Shown here one piece after another: positions 16,863 to 26,172 of a stretch of 64,000 bases of DNA. The notes under the pieces were generated by a model. The model saw only the letters and a list, made by a program, of their open reading frames with translations, was not told the DNA's origin and did no database searches. How positions within the stretch are numbered: the stretch's first letter is position 1; every line of letters begins with the position of its first letter. Position numbers and translations under genes: made by a program. The stretch is from JAAYQA01 sp964510345 (GTDB lineage: Bacteria > Bacillota > Clostridia > Tissierellales > Peptoniphilaceae): NCBI GenBank assembly GCA_964510345.1, contig CAZEBB010000003.1, positions 34,634-98,633 of the forward strand, given 5' to 3'.

Positions 16863-16911
16863 GAGCTCACACCCGTCTTTTCCCGCGCGAAAAAACGAAA
16901 GGGGAAAGAGA

Positions 16912-17853
16912 ATGAAAAGAAACAAATGGACAATGCTCGCGCTCATGTTAGCTCTCGTACTGATGTTGGCAGCATGCGGCGGCGGAGCTACGACAGAAGC
17001 GGCGACAGAAGCCGGAACCGAGGCGGTCACAGAAGCAGCGACCGAAGCATCGGCAGCCACGGAAGCTGCGGCAACAGAAGCTTCCAAAGGAGAGATCATC
17101 CTCTCGACGACCACCAGTACCGAAGACTCCGGTCTGTTAGATGCAATTCTTCCGGACTTCACGGCGAAGACCGGCTACGGCGTGAAAGTCGTCGCGGTTG
17201 GAACCGGAGCGGCGCTGCAAAACGGACGTGACGGCAATGCCGACGTGCTCCTCGTGCACGCGAAAGCCAGTGAAGAAGAATTTGTCGCAGACGGCGCGGG
17301 TGTCGAACGCTTTGACGTCATGTACAACGACTATATCATCGTCGGACCCGCTGATGATCCTGCGGCTCTGAAAGCAGAATTTGGCGCAGACGCGATCGGT
17401 GCGCTGAAAAAGCTGATGGAATCCAAAACCGCATTCGTCTCCCGTGGCGATGATTCCGGTACACATAAGAAAGAGTTGGCAATTTGGAAGCAAGTGGGCG
17501 TCGAAGATCCCGCTGCCGACGCGAGCAATGCTGACTGGTATACATCCGCCGGAAAAGGCATGGGCGATGTACTGACCATGGCATCCGAGCTCAAGGCGTA
17601 CACATTAGCTGACCGCGCCACCTATTTGAGCATGAAAGACAAACTGGAACTGGAAGTCGTCGTTGAAGGCGCCTCCGACCTATTGAACCAATACGGCGTC
17701 ATCGCTGTATCACCCACCGTTTCCGACAAGATCAACACCGAAGGCGCACAAGCCTTTGTCGACTGGATCCTGAGCCCGGAAACCCAAGGTCTCATCGGTG
17801 AATACGGCGTGAAAGAATACGGAGAACCGCTCTTCACACCCAACGCGAAATAG
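16912..17853 (+). CDS. tupA: Tungstate ABC transporter substrate-binding lipoprotein
   Basis: A 313-residue extracellular binding protein for tungstate. A signal peptide ends in the lipobox LAAC (about residue 20), followed by a low-complexity linker of repeated TEA/ATEA units to about residue 60. The mature domain opens with STTTSTEDSGLL, the TTTS signature of TupA-type proteins that separates them from ModA. GTGAALQNGRDGNADVLLVH and SRGDDSGTHKKE provide further oxyanion contacts. A hairpin between tupA and tupB may raise tupA output over the membrane parts, as is usual for binding proteins. Confidence 0.93.
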   Translation: MKRNKWTMLALMLALVLMLAACGGGATTEAATEAGTEAVTEAATEASAATEAAATEASKGEIILSTTTSTEDSGLLDAILPDFTAKTGYGVKVVAVGTGAALQNGRDGNADVLLVHAKASEEEFVADGAGVERFDVMYNDYIIVGPADDPAALKAEFGADAIGALKKLMESKTAFVSRGDDSGTHKKELAIWKQVGVEDPAADASNADWYTSAGKGMGDVLTMASELKAYTLADRATYLSMKDKLELEVVVEGASDLLNQYGVIAVSPTVSDKINTEGAQAFVDWILSPETQGLIGEYGVKEYGEPLFTPNAK

Positions 17854-17859
17854 CATACG

Positions 17860-17884
17860 GGGCAAAGCACGCTTTGCCCTTTTG
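17860..17884 (+). terminator. Hairpin with T-run between tupA and tupB
   Basis: GGGCAAAG (17860-17867) and CTTTGCCC (17872-17879) are followed by TTTTG. It lies inside the operon and so is probably a leaky terminator or a stabilising 3' end for tupA mRNA. Confidence 0.6.
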
Positions 17885-17905
17885 TTGTCGTTGTAAGGAG
17901 TCCAT

Positions 17906-18607
17906 ATGCAGCATATCATCCAGGGGTTTCGCGAAGCGCTCATTCTGCTGACCAACTTTGACCCCGAAACCATATCCATCATCGCACTCTCCTTTCGCGT
18001 GTCCCTGACGGCGACTATCCTCGGGGCCGTTTTTTGCATTCCTGCAGGCGTGGTTTTAGGCATTACCAAGTTCAAAGGGAAGCGGGGCTTTGGGCGCCTC
18101 CTCTTTACCCTCATGAGCACCCCGTCCGTGATTGTAGGTTTGATGGTCGTGCTCGTGATCTCAAGAAACGGTCCGCTGGGCTTTACGAATCTGCTCTATA
18201 CACCCGAGGCGATGATCATCGCGCAGACGCTTTTGGTCGCGCCGCTGATCTTGGGGCTGAGCTTTTCGATGGCAAGGCAGCAGGGCAAGCGGATCGATGA
18301 TGTCGGAAAGACTTTGGGAGCCGGGAGGATGCGTCGCATCTTGCTCGTGATCCGAGAATTGCGATCGGAGTGCCTCGCGCACACCATGACCGCTTTTTCG
18401 CGAGCCATCTCCGAAGTCGGCGCCGTGATGATCGTCGGCGGCAATATCAAATACCACACGCGCGTCATGACGACCTCCATCTCCATGCTCAACTCGATGG
18501 GTGAATACCCCAAGGCGATCGCGCTGGGGATCGTGCTCTTTTTGATCTCTCTCGTCATCAACTCGATTGTGTACACCTTTCAGGAGGCGCCGTCCTATGA
18601 GAATTGA
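17906..18607 (+). CDS. tupB: Tungstate ABC transporter permease
   Basis: A 233-residue membrane protein with about five or six hydrophobic segments. It carries the permease motif region EVGAVMIVGGNIKYHTR near residue 172, typical of TupB/ModB-like permeases. It would form the channel for tungstate from TupA. The start follows GTAAGGAG; the 3' end overlaps tupC by 11 bases. The order tupA-tupB-tupC is the usual one. Confidence 0.93.
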   Translation: MQHIIQGFREALILLTNFDPETISIIALSFRVSLTATILGAVFCIPAGVVLGITKFKGKRGFGRLLFTLMSTPSVIVGLMVVLVISRNGPLGFTNLLYTPEAMIIAQTLLVAPLILGLSFSMARQQGKRIDDVGKTLGAGRMRRILLVIRELRSECLAHTMTAFSRAISEVGAVMIVGGNIKYHTRVMTTSISMLNSMGEYPKAIALGIVLFLISLVINSIVYTFQEAPSYEN

Positions 18608-19229
18608 AGCTAAGAACATTAGAAAACAATACGGGGACAATCTCATCCTCAATTTGTCGTCTCTCATCATTGAGAGCGGCGAATTTGTGGGCATGGTGGG
18701 CGAGAACGGCACAGGGAAATCGACTTTACTACATATTATTGCCGGCTTGGACACCAATTTTGAGGGAAGCGTGACCTATGATGGGGAACCCCTGCAAGAA
18801 CGGGTACAAAGGGAGATAACGCTCGTCATGCAAAAGCCGTATATGTTCTCCCGCAGTGTGCGGCAAAACTTGGCGTATCCGTTGGCCGTGCGCGGGCTTT
18901 CAAAAGAAGAAATCGCTCAGCGCACCACAGAGACGGCAGAGCGCTTCGGTCTTACACCGCTGATGGAACAGCGAGCCGACCGCCTGTCCGGCGGGGAGAT
19001 GCAAAAACTCAATCTTGCGCGTGCGGTGATCTTTTCGCCGAGACTATTGATGCTCGATGAACCGACAGCCAATGTCGACCGCGCATTCACGGAGAAGATT
19101 GAGGAGTCGCTGCGCGATTACCATAAAGATAATACGATGATTCTGGTCACCCACTCCGCCGAACAGGCGCATCGCCTCTGCGATCGGGTGATTCGATTAC
19201 AGAGAGGTACCGATTATGAAATACTTTAA
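18597..19229 (+). CDS. tupC: Tungstate ABC transporter ATP-binding protein
   Basis: A 210-residue ABC ATPase. Walker A is GENGTGKSTLL near residue 38, the signature is LSGGEMQKLNLARA near 130, Walker B is LLMLDEPTANVD near 152, and the H-loop is in LVTHSAEQ near 182. Start ATG 18597 follows AGGAGGCG; an upstream in-frame Met at 18567 lies inside tupB without a ribosome site. The stop overlaps the moeA start by 14 bases, so import is coupled to metal insertion into the cofactor. Confidence 0.93.
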   Translation: MRIEAKNIRKQYGDNLILNLSSLIIESGEFVGMVGENGTGKSTLLHIIAGLDTNFEGSVTYDGEPLQERVQREITLVMQKPYMFSRSVRQNLAYPLAVRGLSKEEIAQRTTETAERFGLTPLMEQRADRLSGGEMQKLNLARAVIFSPRLLMLDEPTANVDRAFTEKIEESLRDYHKDNTMILVTHSAEQAHRLCDRVIRLQRGTDYEIL

Positions 19230-20439
19230 GACCGTCGAAGTGGATGAGGCGGTAGAAAAAATGCTGGCGATAAGCCGCGGCCAAACTTTGAGGGAAGAGA
19301 CAGTAAAGCTTTCTGAGGCATCCGGCCGGATCCTCGCAAGTGACTTACCGGCTCCGTATGACCTTCCCTCGTTTCGGAGGAGCACGGTCGACGGCTACGC
19401 GGTTTGCGCGAGCGACACCAACGGCGCATCCGAGAGTATGCCGACGATGCTCCGCTATTTGGGCGAGGTGCGCATGGGCGAAGAAGCGACACAAAGGGTA
19501 GAACCCGGTACTTGCGTGTATGTGCCGACCGGGGGCATGGTGCCGGATGGAGCCGATGGCATGCTGATGATCGAATACGCAAAAGACATGGGCGACCTGC
19601 GCCTCTGCTATAAGAGCGTCGCGGTCAACGACCATATGGTCTTGCCGGGAGAAGACGCCCAAAAAGGGGAAGCGCTTTTGAAAAAAGGGATGCGCCTAAG
19701 CCCCGGAGCCATCGGTATGGCGTCGGCATTATCCTATTTTGAAGTGCCCGTGCTCTGTCGCCCGACGTTTTCGATTCTCTCCACCGGTGACGAGATTGCG
19801 GAAGAAGAGGAAGAGCTGACGTTTGGGAAGATTCGGGACATAAACACCTATACTTTGGAGGCGATGATCGCGGATCTCGGAGGGACCGTCGTATCCAAGC
19901 GCCTGCTGCGCGATCACAAGCAGGGGCTGAGCGACGCCGTCCGCGAAGAGGCGGAGCGGTCAGATTTCGTGCTACTCTCCGGGGGGAGCAGTGTCGGCAC
20001 GAGAGACTATACGTCCGACGCGATTGAAGCACTGTCCGGAGGCGAACTCCTGTTCCACGGGCTGAATATCAAGCCGGGCAAACCTACTTTAGCGGGGTAC
20101 GCTGAAGGTACGTGGGTGATCGGGCTACCGGGGCACCCGGTGTCGGCGATGCTGGTCTTTCAAGAACTGATCACCCCATATTGGAAAGAGACCTATGGCG
20201 AGGTAAGAGAACCGGCTCGTCGCGTGGCGACGCTGTCGGAGAATATGCCGTCGTCCCCCGGAAAGCGCACGATCCAGATGGTCACGCTGTTTTGGGACGG
20301 CGAGCGCTGGATGGCAAAGCCGTTTTACAGCAGCTCGGCGTTTATCAGCCAATTTGTACGGGCGGACGGGTTTATCGTGCTGCCGAAGGAAAAAGAAGGC
20401 CTCTATAAAGGCGAAACGGTCGAGGTGGAATTATTATGA
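19216..20439 (+). CDS. moeA: Molybdopterin molybdenumtransferase (MoeA)
   Basis: Inserts the metal oxyanion into adenylylated molybdopterin. The length of 407 residues is typical. Landmarks are PAYDLPSFRRSTVDGYAV near residue 48, GVPTGGMVPDGADGM-like VYVPTGGMVPDGADG near 98, FSILSTGDEI near 190, the LSGGSSVGTRDYT motif near 254, and GLPGHPVSAM near 302. It overlaps tupC and is immediately followed by a second, longer MoeA. Two MoeA proteins in one cell can split Mo and W insertion. That division is inference here. Confidence 0.93.
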   Translation: MKYFKTVEVDEAVEKMLAISRGQTLREETVKLSEASGRILASDLPAPYDLPSFRRSTVDGYAVCASDTNGASESMPTMLRYLGEVRMGEEATQRVEPGTCVYVPTGGMVPDGADGMLMIEYAKDMGDLRLCYKSVAVNDHMVLPGEDAQKGEALLKKGMRLSPGAIGMASALSYFEVPVLCRPTFSILSTGDEIAEEEEELTFGKIRDINTYTLEAMIADLGGTVVSKRLLRDHKQGLSDAVREEAERSDFVLLSGGSSVGTRDYTSDAIEALSGGELLFHGLNIKPGKPTLAGYAEGTWVIGLPGHPVSAMLVFQELITPYWKETYGEVREPARRVATLSENMPSSPGKRTIQMVTLFWDGERWMAKPFYSSSAFISQFVRADGFIVLPKEKEGLYKGETVEVELL

Positions 20440-22319
20440 TCCAAAGAAATACCTATATTGAAAATACAGAACTGGAAACGGCACGGCGTACGTTTTTAGA
20501 TGAACTTGTGCTGACCCCGAAAACAGAAACCGTCCCCGTACGCGAGTCACGTGGCCGCGTGAGTGTACGCGCCGTGTTTGCCGCGTGCTCCTCTCCCGGT
20601 TATCACGCCGCGGCGATGGACGGGATTGCGGTATTGGCAAAGAGCACGCATGCGGCACGGCCCGGTGAAGGCCTGCTGCTCGTGGAAGGTGCGGACTTCT
20701 CGTATATCAACACCGGCAACCCCATCCCCAAGGGGATGGACGCGGTGATCATGATTGAAGACGTCGTCGATGAAGGCGACGGTCGCGTGCGCATCCACGC
20801 GCCGGCATCGACATGGCAGCACGTGCGCCCCATCGGCGAGGATATCGTGGAAACCGAGATGATCATTCCCGGTCGCCACACCGTGAGGCCGGTGGATGTC
20901 GGCGCGTTGTTGGCCGGTGGGATCGAAGAGATTGAGGTGTATCAGAAACCGGTCATCGGGATCATGCCGACAGGCTCCGAGATCGTCGAGCACGCGAGAG
21001 ACGTCGGGGTCGGCGCGATCTTAGATAGCAATTCGTGGATGTTTCAAGGGTTGGTAGAAGAAGCGGGCGGTGTCGCGAAACGACTGGCGCCCATCCCCGA
21101 CGACTTTGATCTCATCGAACAGACGCTGGTGCGACTGGCAAGAGAGTGCGATGTCGTGCTGATCGGTGCGGGAAGCTCCGCGGGCAGCAAAGACTTTACG
21201 CGCGCGGTTATCGAAAAAGCGGGGCGCCTGATCCTCCACGGCGTCGCCATCAAGCCGGGGAAGCCCACGGTGTTGGGCGTGATTGGAGAGACGCCGATCA
21301 TCGGGATGCCGGGGTATCCGGTGTCGGCTTTCGTGAGCTTTCGCGAGTTTGTCGAGCCGGTACTGGCAACTCTCACCGGGCAGACGATCAAACGACAGTT
21401 CCACACGGCGACCCTTACGCAGGACATCGTCTCGTCGCTCAAGCATAAAGAATATATTCGCCTGAACTTAGGCTTTTTACACGGCAAGTGGTTGGCCACG
21501 CCGATCAAGAGCGGCGCCGGAGTCTCTATGAGCTTGGTGCGCGCCGATGCGATCGGCATCATACCGCAAAATGTGGAGGGGCTCTCGCAGGGCGAGCCGA
21601 TCGAAACCGTGTTGCTCAAGCCACTGGAAGAGGTGGAGGAGAAGCTGACGATCACGGGCTCGCACGACGTAGTGCTCGACATCGTCGGCGATTTTCTACC
21701 GGTCACATCGACTCATGTCGGAAGCATGGGCGGAATTTTAGCGATCGCGTCCGGACAAGCGCTCCTCGCGCCGGTCCACCTGCTCGATCCGGAGTCCGGC
21801 ACGTACAATGTGCCGTATATCAAAAAGTATTTGCATGAGCCGATGGCGCTGATCAAGGGCGTGCGCAGGCAGCAAGGGCTGATCGTAGCTCCGGGGAACC
21901 CGAAGGGGATGACCGGCTATGCCGACTTGGGGCGTGAAGGGCTCGTATATATCAATCGTCAGCTGGGCGCCGGTACGCGTATCCTGTTGGACTACCGGTT
22001 GAAAGAACTGGGGATCTCGAACGCGAGTATCGCTGGCTACGACAATGCGGTTACCACCCACATGAGCGTCGCCCAAGCCGTGAAATCCGGCGATGCCGAT
22101 GTCGGCCTAGGTGCGTATTCCGCGGCCGTCGCCCTCGGGTTAGATTTCGTTGAAACGGACTGGGAGGAATATGACTTCCTCGTGCGCGCCGACGATCTGG
22201 AGGACCCGCGCGTGGTACGTTTTATCGAAGTGTTAAAGAATGAAGCATTCCAAGAGGCAGTGCTCGCTCGGGGAGGGTACGATCTTCATGAATCGGGACA
22301 TGTCACAATCCTTACGTAA
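20436..22319 (+). CDS. MoeA fused to a periplasmic-binding-protein-like domain
   Basis: A 627-residue protein. Residues 1 to about 400 are a second MoeA (HAAAMDGIAV, NTGNPIPKGMDAV, GAGSSAGSKDFT, VAIKPGKPTVLG, GMPGYPVSAF). Residues about 410-627 form a PBP-like domain beginning VVLDIVGDF, with SMGGILAIASG, NRQLGAGTRILLDY and DVGLGAYSAAVALGLDF, like the molybdate-binding regulators and MoeA-PBP fusions of Clostridia. No signal peptide is present, so the domain is cytoplasmic. It may bind tungstate or molybdate and present it to the MoeA part. It overlaps moeA by 4 bases. Confidence 0.88.
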   Translation: MIQRNTYIENTELETARRTFLDELVLTPKTETVPVRESRGRVSVRAVFAACSSPGYHAAAMDGIAVLAKSTHAARPGEGLLLVEGADFSYINTGNPIPKGMDAVIMIEDVVDEGDGRVRIHAPASTWQHVRPIGEDIVETEMIIPGRHTVRPVDVGALLAGGIEEIEVYQKPVIGIMPTGSEIVEHARDVGVGAILDSNSWMFQGLVEEAGGVAKRLAPIPDDFDLIEQTLVRLARECDVVLIGAGSSAGSKDFTRAVIEKAGRLILHGVAIKPGKPTVLGVIGETPIIGMPGYPVSAFVSFREFVEPVLATLTGQTIKRQFHTATLTQDIVSSLKHKEYIRLNLGFLHGKWLATPIKSGAGVSMSLVRADAIGIIPQNVEGLSQGEPIETVLLKPLEEVEEKLTITGSHDVVLDIVGDFLPVTSTHVGSMGGILAIASGQALLAPVHLLDPESGTYNVPYIKKYLHEPMALIKGVRRQQGLIVAPGNPKGMTGYADLGREGLVYINRQLGAGTRILLDYRLKELGISNASIAGYDNAVTTHMSVAQAVKSGDADVGLGAYSAAVALGLDFVETDWEEYDFLVRADDLEDPRVVRFIEVLKNEAFQEAVLARGGYDLHESGHVTILT

Positions 22320-23700
22320 CCGAAGAGTCATTCGCATCCATTATTTGATCTTTGTGCTTCAGGCATTGGGATCGCTCGTAATCGGATGGATGCTCTGTCC
22401 GGACCTTGGCCAAATCGGTCAAGGTCTTGTTCGATTGATGGTGCATCCGTCCCTGCTTTCGACCGACTATATGGTGGTGGGCCGCAATATCGGAGTCAGT
22501 TTTATCAACGCGGGGCTGTTGATGCTCGCGACACTGACGATCTACCGGATCGTCAAGGCGAAGCTTCAAGGTTTACAGGTGGCGGCATTGCTGATGGTCT
22601 TCGCCTACTCTTTCTACGGAAAGAACCTGCTCAATATCTGGCCGATCGTCATCGGCGTCTTCTTGGAGGCGAAACTGGCGAAAAAAGCGCCGGACAAAGT
22701 CGCTCCCTTGGCTTTTTTTGCGGGATCCCTCGCACCGTTGGTCTCCGTCCTCGCCTTCGGCACACCGCGTCTGATCGACGCGCCGATGTATGTGACGCTG
22801 CCCGTCGGTGCGCTCGCGGGGCTGATCGCAGGCATGTTGATCGGAAAGTTCTCGGGCTTTGTGGGCGGACTTCACAAAGGCACCATCCTCTACAATGGGG
22901 CGATGTCGTCCGGGATCGTCGGGATCCTCTCCAATTTTTTCATGATCTCCGTAGGCCTTGGGCACGACCGACTCCTCAATAACGAGTTCATCAGCGGACA
23001 GAATCGTCTGCTCGGCATGATCGTCGCGGGGATCGCGCTGTATTATCTGATCTGCGGACTCGTGCTGAACAAAGGCACGCGCGGTCTCGATTATTTTGTC
23101 CGCAAGAGCTTTACGGCGACGGACTTCGTGTATCAATTCTCCATGGGCAAGACGCTGATCAACATGGGGCTGGTCTGTCTGATGATGCTGCTCTATGTAT
23201 GGGTATTGCCCGGCGCACAGCTGAACGGCCCGGTGTTTGGGGGCTTATTTACGATCGTCGGATTTGCTGCACACGGCGTCACCGTCGTGTCGGCAATTCC
23301 GGCGGTCGCGGGGGTGTTCTTCGGCGCTTTTGCCACAGGTGGGATCGGCGGCGTGTTGGCGGGTGAAGGTTTCCTCGCTGCGGCGCTCGCAAAAGCGTCC
23401 AGTCGCGACATGCTGGTTGCCGCGATGTTTGTCGGCGGCTTCTCGCCGATGACCAAGATTTACGGTCCCTTCACCACATTTATCGCAGGGATTCTCCACT
23501 GTGTGACCGTGCCTAACTTGGCGCCGCTCCACGGCTGGATGGTCGGCTACAACAACGGCTTTTCCATGGGGATCGTGGCGATTTTGTTCTTGCCCTTGAT
23601 CGAGATGCTCGGAAAAAAGGATTATTTTTACAGCGTCTACCACCGCTATTTCGGGAAAGAGCAGGTGGAGGAGAACGCAGTGTTGAAGAAACACTTTTGA
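22288..23700 (+). CDS. DUF1576 multi-spanning membrane protein, paralogue 1
   Basis: A 470-residue integral membrane protein of unknown function (DUF1576), with roughly 11-12 hydrophobic segments. The halves repeat: STDYMVVGRNIG...FINAGL (first) parallels ATDFVYQFSMGKTLINMGL (second), and LYNGAMSSGIVGIL parallels YNNGFSMGIVAIL. The start at 22288, after GGGAGG, lies inside the MoeA-PBP gene (32-base overlap), coupling it to cofactor genes. A transporter-like fold is inferred from the duplication, and its cargo is unknown. It is about half identical to the next gene. Confidence 0.75.
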   Translation: MNRDMSQSLRNRRVIRIHYLIFVLQALGSLVIGWMLCPDLGQIGQGLVRLMVHPSLLSTDYMVVGRNIGVSFINAGLLMLATLTIYRIVKAKLQGLQVAALLMVFAYSFYGKNLLNIWPIVIGVFLEAKLAKKAPDKVAPLAFFAGSLAPLVSVLAFGTPRLIDAPMYVTLPVGALAGLIAGMLIGKFSGFVGGLHKGTILYNGAMSSGIVGILSNFFMISVGLGHDRLLNNEFISGQNRLLGMIVAGIALYYLICGLVLNKGTRGLDYFVRKSFTATDFVYQFSMGKTLINMGLVCLMMLLYVWVLPGAQLNGPVFGGLFTIVGFAAHGVTVVSAIPAVAGVFFGAFATGGIGGVLAGEGFLAAALAKASSRDMLVAAMFVGGFSPMTKIYGPFTTFIAGILHCVTVPNLAPLHGWMVGYNNGFSMGIVAILFLPLIEMLGKKDYFYSVYHRYFGKEQVEENAVLKKHF

Positions 23701-23796
23701 TATCCCCTTACTCCGCAACTCAATGACGCGATATGCCTGATCGTTGTCTCTGTATCCTAACGCCAAATACGGTATAATGGTAAAAAGGATTGTGGG

Positions 23797-25203
23797 GTGT
23801 TTCTCTTGCAGGCGAACAAAATCGTACGACAACACTATATGGTCTTTCTCATAATGGCGCTGGCCTCGATTGTGCTGGGCGTCATTTTGTGTCCGGACAT
23901 CGTGCGCATTGCGAACGGCCTTCGACAGATCATCCTCCATCCGTCGCTTCTGCCGACGGATTATCTGACCGTGGGCGGGCATATCGGCGTGGGGTTCGTG
24001 CACGCGGGTCTCATGACGCTGTGCGCGCTGTTCGTCCTTCGCGTCGTGAAGGCAAAGCTTATGGGGCTGCAAGTTGCAGGCCTCATGATCATCTTTGCCT
24101 TCTCTTTTTGCGGGAAAAACTTGTTTAATATCTGGCCACTGATCTTCGGCGTCATTTTAGAAGCGAAAACATCGGGAAAAAAGGGCGAGGACGTCGTGTC
24201 ACTGGCCTTCTTTGCGTGCGCTCTCGCACCGTTGGTGTCGGTACTGTCGGTGGGGACTCCGCACCTGATCTTGGCTCCACCGATGGTTACGGTGCCGCTG
24301 GGGATCGTAGCGGGGGTCATCGCCGGGTTCCTCATCGGGAAATACGACAGCTTTGTCCGCACCATGCACCACGGAACGGTCCTCTACAACGGCGCGATGT
24401 CCGCCGGAATCGTGGGTGTACTCACCAATTTCTTTTTGATCGACATCGGCCTCGGGCATGATCGCTTGGTCGACAATATCTACATCGTCGGGCAAAACCG
24501 ATTGTTGGGATGGATCGTGTTCGGCTATGCCGTGTACTTTTTAGTTTGCGGGTTGATCTTAAACGGCGGTTTTCGCGGCATCAAATATCTCGTACTCGAG
24601 ACGTTTCAGGGAACCGACTTCGTGTATCAGTTTGCGATGGGAAAGACCTTGATCAATATGGGCATCGTTTGCCTGATCGCGTTGGGTTATGTGCTCTTGA
24701 TGCCGAAGGGGCAGCTCAACGGACCGGTATTCGGGGGGTTGTTCACGATCGTCGGCTTTGCCGCGCAAGGGGTCACGCCGTTTTCGATGCTGCCCGCGAT
24801 GGGCGGCGTATTCATGGGGTCTTTTCTTACGGGCGGGATCCGCGGCGCGCTCGTTGGCCAGTCGTTCATCACCGCCGGCTTGTATCGCGCGTCGATCCGA
24901 GATTCCGTGGTGGCGGCGATGTTCTCCGGCGGTTTTTCACCCATGGTCAAGATGTACGGGCCGAGCGCCGTGTTCGCCGCCGGCATGCTCTTCAGTATGA
25001 CGGTGTCAAATATTCCGCCGTTGCACGGTTGGATGGTCAACTACAACAACGGCTTTTCTATGGGTTTAGTGGCCGTGCTCTTTTTGCCCGTCATCAAGAT
25101 GTACAGCGACCGGGACTATGTGTATAAAATCTATAAGGGCTTCTTCGGCAAGAAACAATTGGAAGAAGAGGACCTTCGCAATGACGGGAAAGAAAAGGTA
25201 TAA
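23797..25203 (+). CDS. DUF1576 multi-spanning membrane protein, paralogue 2
   Basis: A 468-residue paralogue of the preceding protein, with the same internal repeat (STDYLTVGGHIGVGFVHAGL against GTDFVYQFAMGKTLINMG, and LYNGAMSAGIVGVL against YNNGFSMGLVAVL). The GTG start at 23797 follows AAAGGA at 23784-23789. A TATAAT at 23773-23778 without a clear -35 may be a weak promoter. The 96-base gap from paralogue 1 holds nothing else. It precedes moaA by 15 bases. Function is unknown; context points to the Mo/W cofactor pathway. Confidence 0.75.
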   Translation: MFLLQANKIVRQHYMVFLIMALASIVLGVILCPDIVRIANGLRQIILHPSLLPTDYLTVGGHIGVGFVHAGLMTLCALFVLRVVKAKLMGLQVAGLMIIFAFSFCGKNLFNIWPLIFGVILEAKTSGKKGEDVVSLAFFACALAPLVSVLSVGTPHLILAPPMVTVPLGIVAGVIAGFLIGKYDSFVRTMHHGTVLYNGAMSAGIVGVLTNFFLIDIGLGHDRLVDNIYIVGQNRLLGWIVFGYAVYFLVCGLILNGGFRGIKYLVLETFQGTDFVYQFAMGKTLINMGIVCLIALGYVLLMPKGQLNGPVFGGLFTIVGFAAQGVTPFSMLPAMGGVFMGSFLTGGIRGALVGQSFITAGLYRASIRDSVVAAMFSGGFSPMVKMYGPSAVFAAGMLFSMTVSNIPPLHGWMVNYNNGFSMGLVAVLFLPVIKMYSDRDYVYKIYKGFFGKKQLEEEDLRNDGKEKV

Positions 25204-25221
25204 TAAAAGCGGAGGAGAATG

Positions 25222-26172
25222 ATGATAGATTCATATGGCAGGTCAATCGAGTACCTGCGCATTTCAATAACGGACCGCTGTAATCTCCGCTGCACGTATT
25301 GCATGCCGGAGGAAGGGGTCGAAAAGACGACGCACGACGAGATTCTCACTTTGGAGGAGATCCTTCGCATCGCCGAAGAATTCGTCCGAATGGGGATCCG
25401 AAAGATCCGCATCACCGGTGGGGAACCGACCACGCGACTCGGTCTCGTCAGCTTGATCGAAGGGCTCAAGAAAACCGGAGTCACGGAGATCGCCATGACG
25501 ACCAATGCCATCCTCCTTCCGGAGATGGCCAAGGACTTGAAACGGGCGGGGCTTGACCGCGTCAATATCAGTCTGGACACGCTGGTTCCGGATAAGTACC
25601 GAAGGATCACACGCAACGGAGATTTGAAGACGGCGCTGAAGGGAATACAAACCGCGCTCGACGTAGGCCTCTCCCCGGTCAAGATCAACACCGTGCTCAT
25701 GAAAGGCTTCAATGACGACGAGATCGTCGATCTGTGTCAACTGACGATGCATCGCGATCTTCACGTGCGATTCATCGAGCTGATGCCCATCGGGACGGCG
25801 CGTGAGCAGGTGGATCAGTTTATGCCGGTCACGGAAATCCTGTCAAAGGTCCCGTCGCTGATTCCCGTGGAGAGGGAGTCGTCGGGTTCGGTGGCCAAGC
25901 GCTATCGCCTGCCGGGTGCCGTGGGTACGGTCGGACTGATCAGCCCGATCAGCAGCCACTTTTGTGCGGAGTGTAATCGCGTTCGGCTGACGAGCGACGG
26001 CAAGCTCAAACTCTGCTTGCATTCGGATTTGCACTACGATCTCAAGCGCGTGTTGCGAAGCGGAAAGGACTTGACCGCGGCGATCGACGAGGCATTGCGC
26101 CTAAAACCGGAATCGCATCGACTCAGCGAAGGAATTCAAGTGAAGACGGGAATGTCTTCCATCGGAGGATAG
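25222..26172 (+). CDS. moaA: GTP 3',8-cyclase (MoaA), radical SAM
   Basis: Starts molybdopterin synthesis by cyclising GTP. It has the N-terminal radical SAM motif CNLRCTYC near residue 19, the GGEP motif (ITGGEPTTRLGL), and the C-terminal cluster ligands CAECNRVRLTSDGKLKLCL near 250. The length of 316 is normal. ATG 25222 is 5 bases after GGAGGA; ATG 25219 is too close. The C-terminus lacks the usual GG end and finishes in SSIGG, which still contains the terminal GG used in catalysis. The next gene starts right after its stop. Confidence 0.95.
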   Translation: MIDSYGRSIEYLRISITDRCNLRCTYCMPEEGVEKTTHDEILTLEEILRIAEEFVRMGIRKIRITGGEPTTRLGLVSLIEGLKKTGVTEIAMTTNAILLPEMAKDLKRAGLDRVNISLDTLVPDKYRRITRNGDLKTALKGIQTALDVGLSPVKINTVLMKGFNDDEIVDLCQLTMHRDLHVRFIELMPIGTAREQVDQFMPVTEILSKVPSLIPVERESSGSVAKRYRLPGAVGTVGLISPISSHFCAECNRVRLTSDGKLKLCLHSDLHYDLKRVLRSGKDLTAAIDEALRLKPESHRLSEGIQVKTGMSSIGG

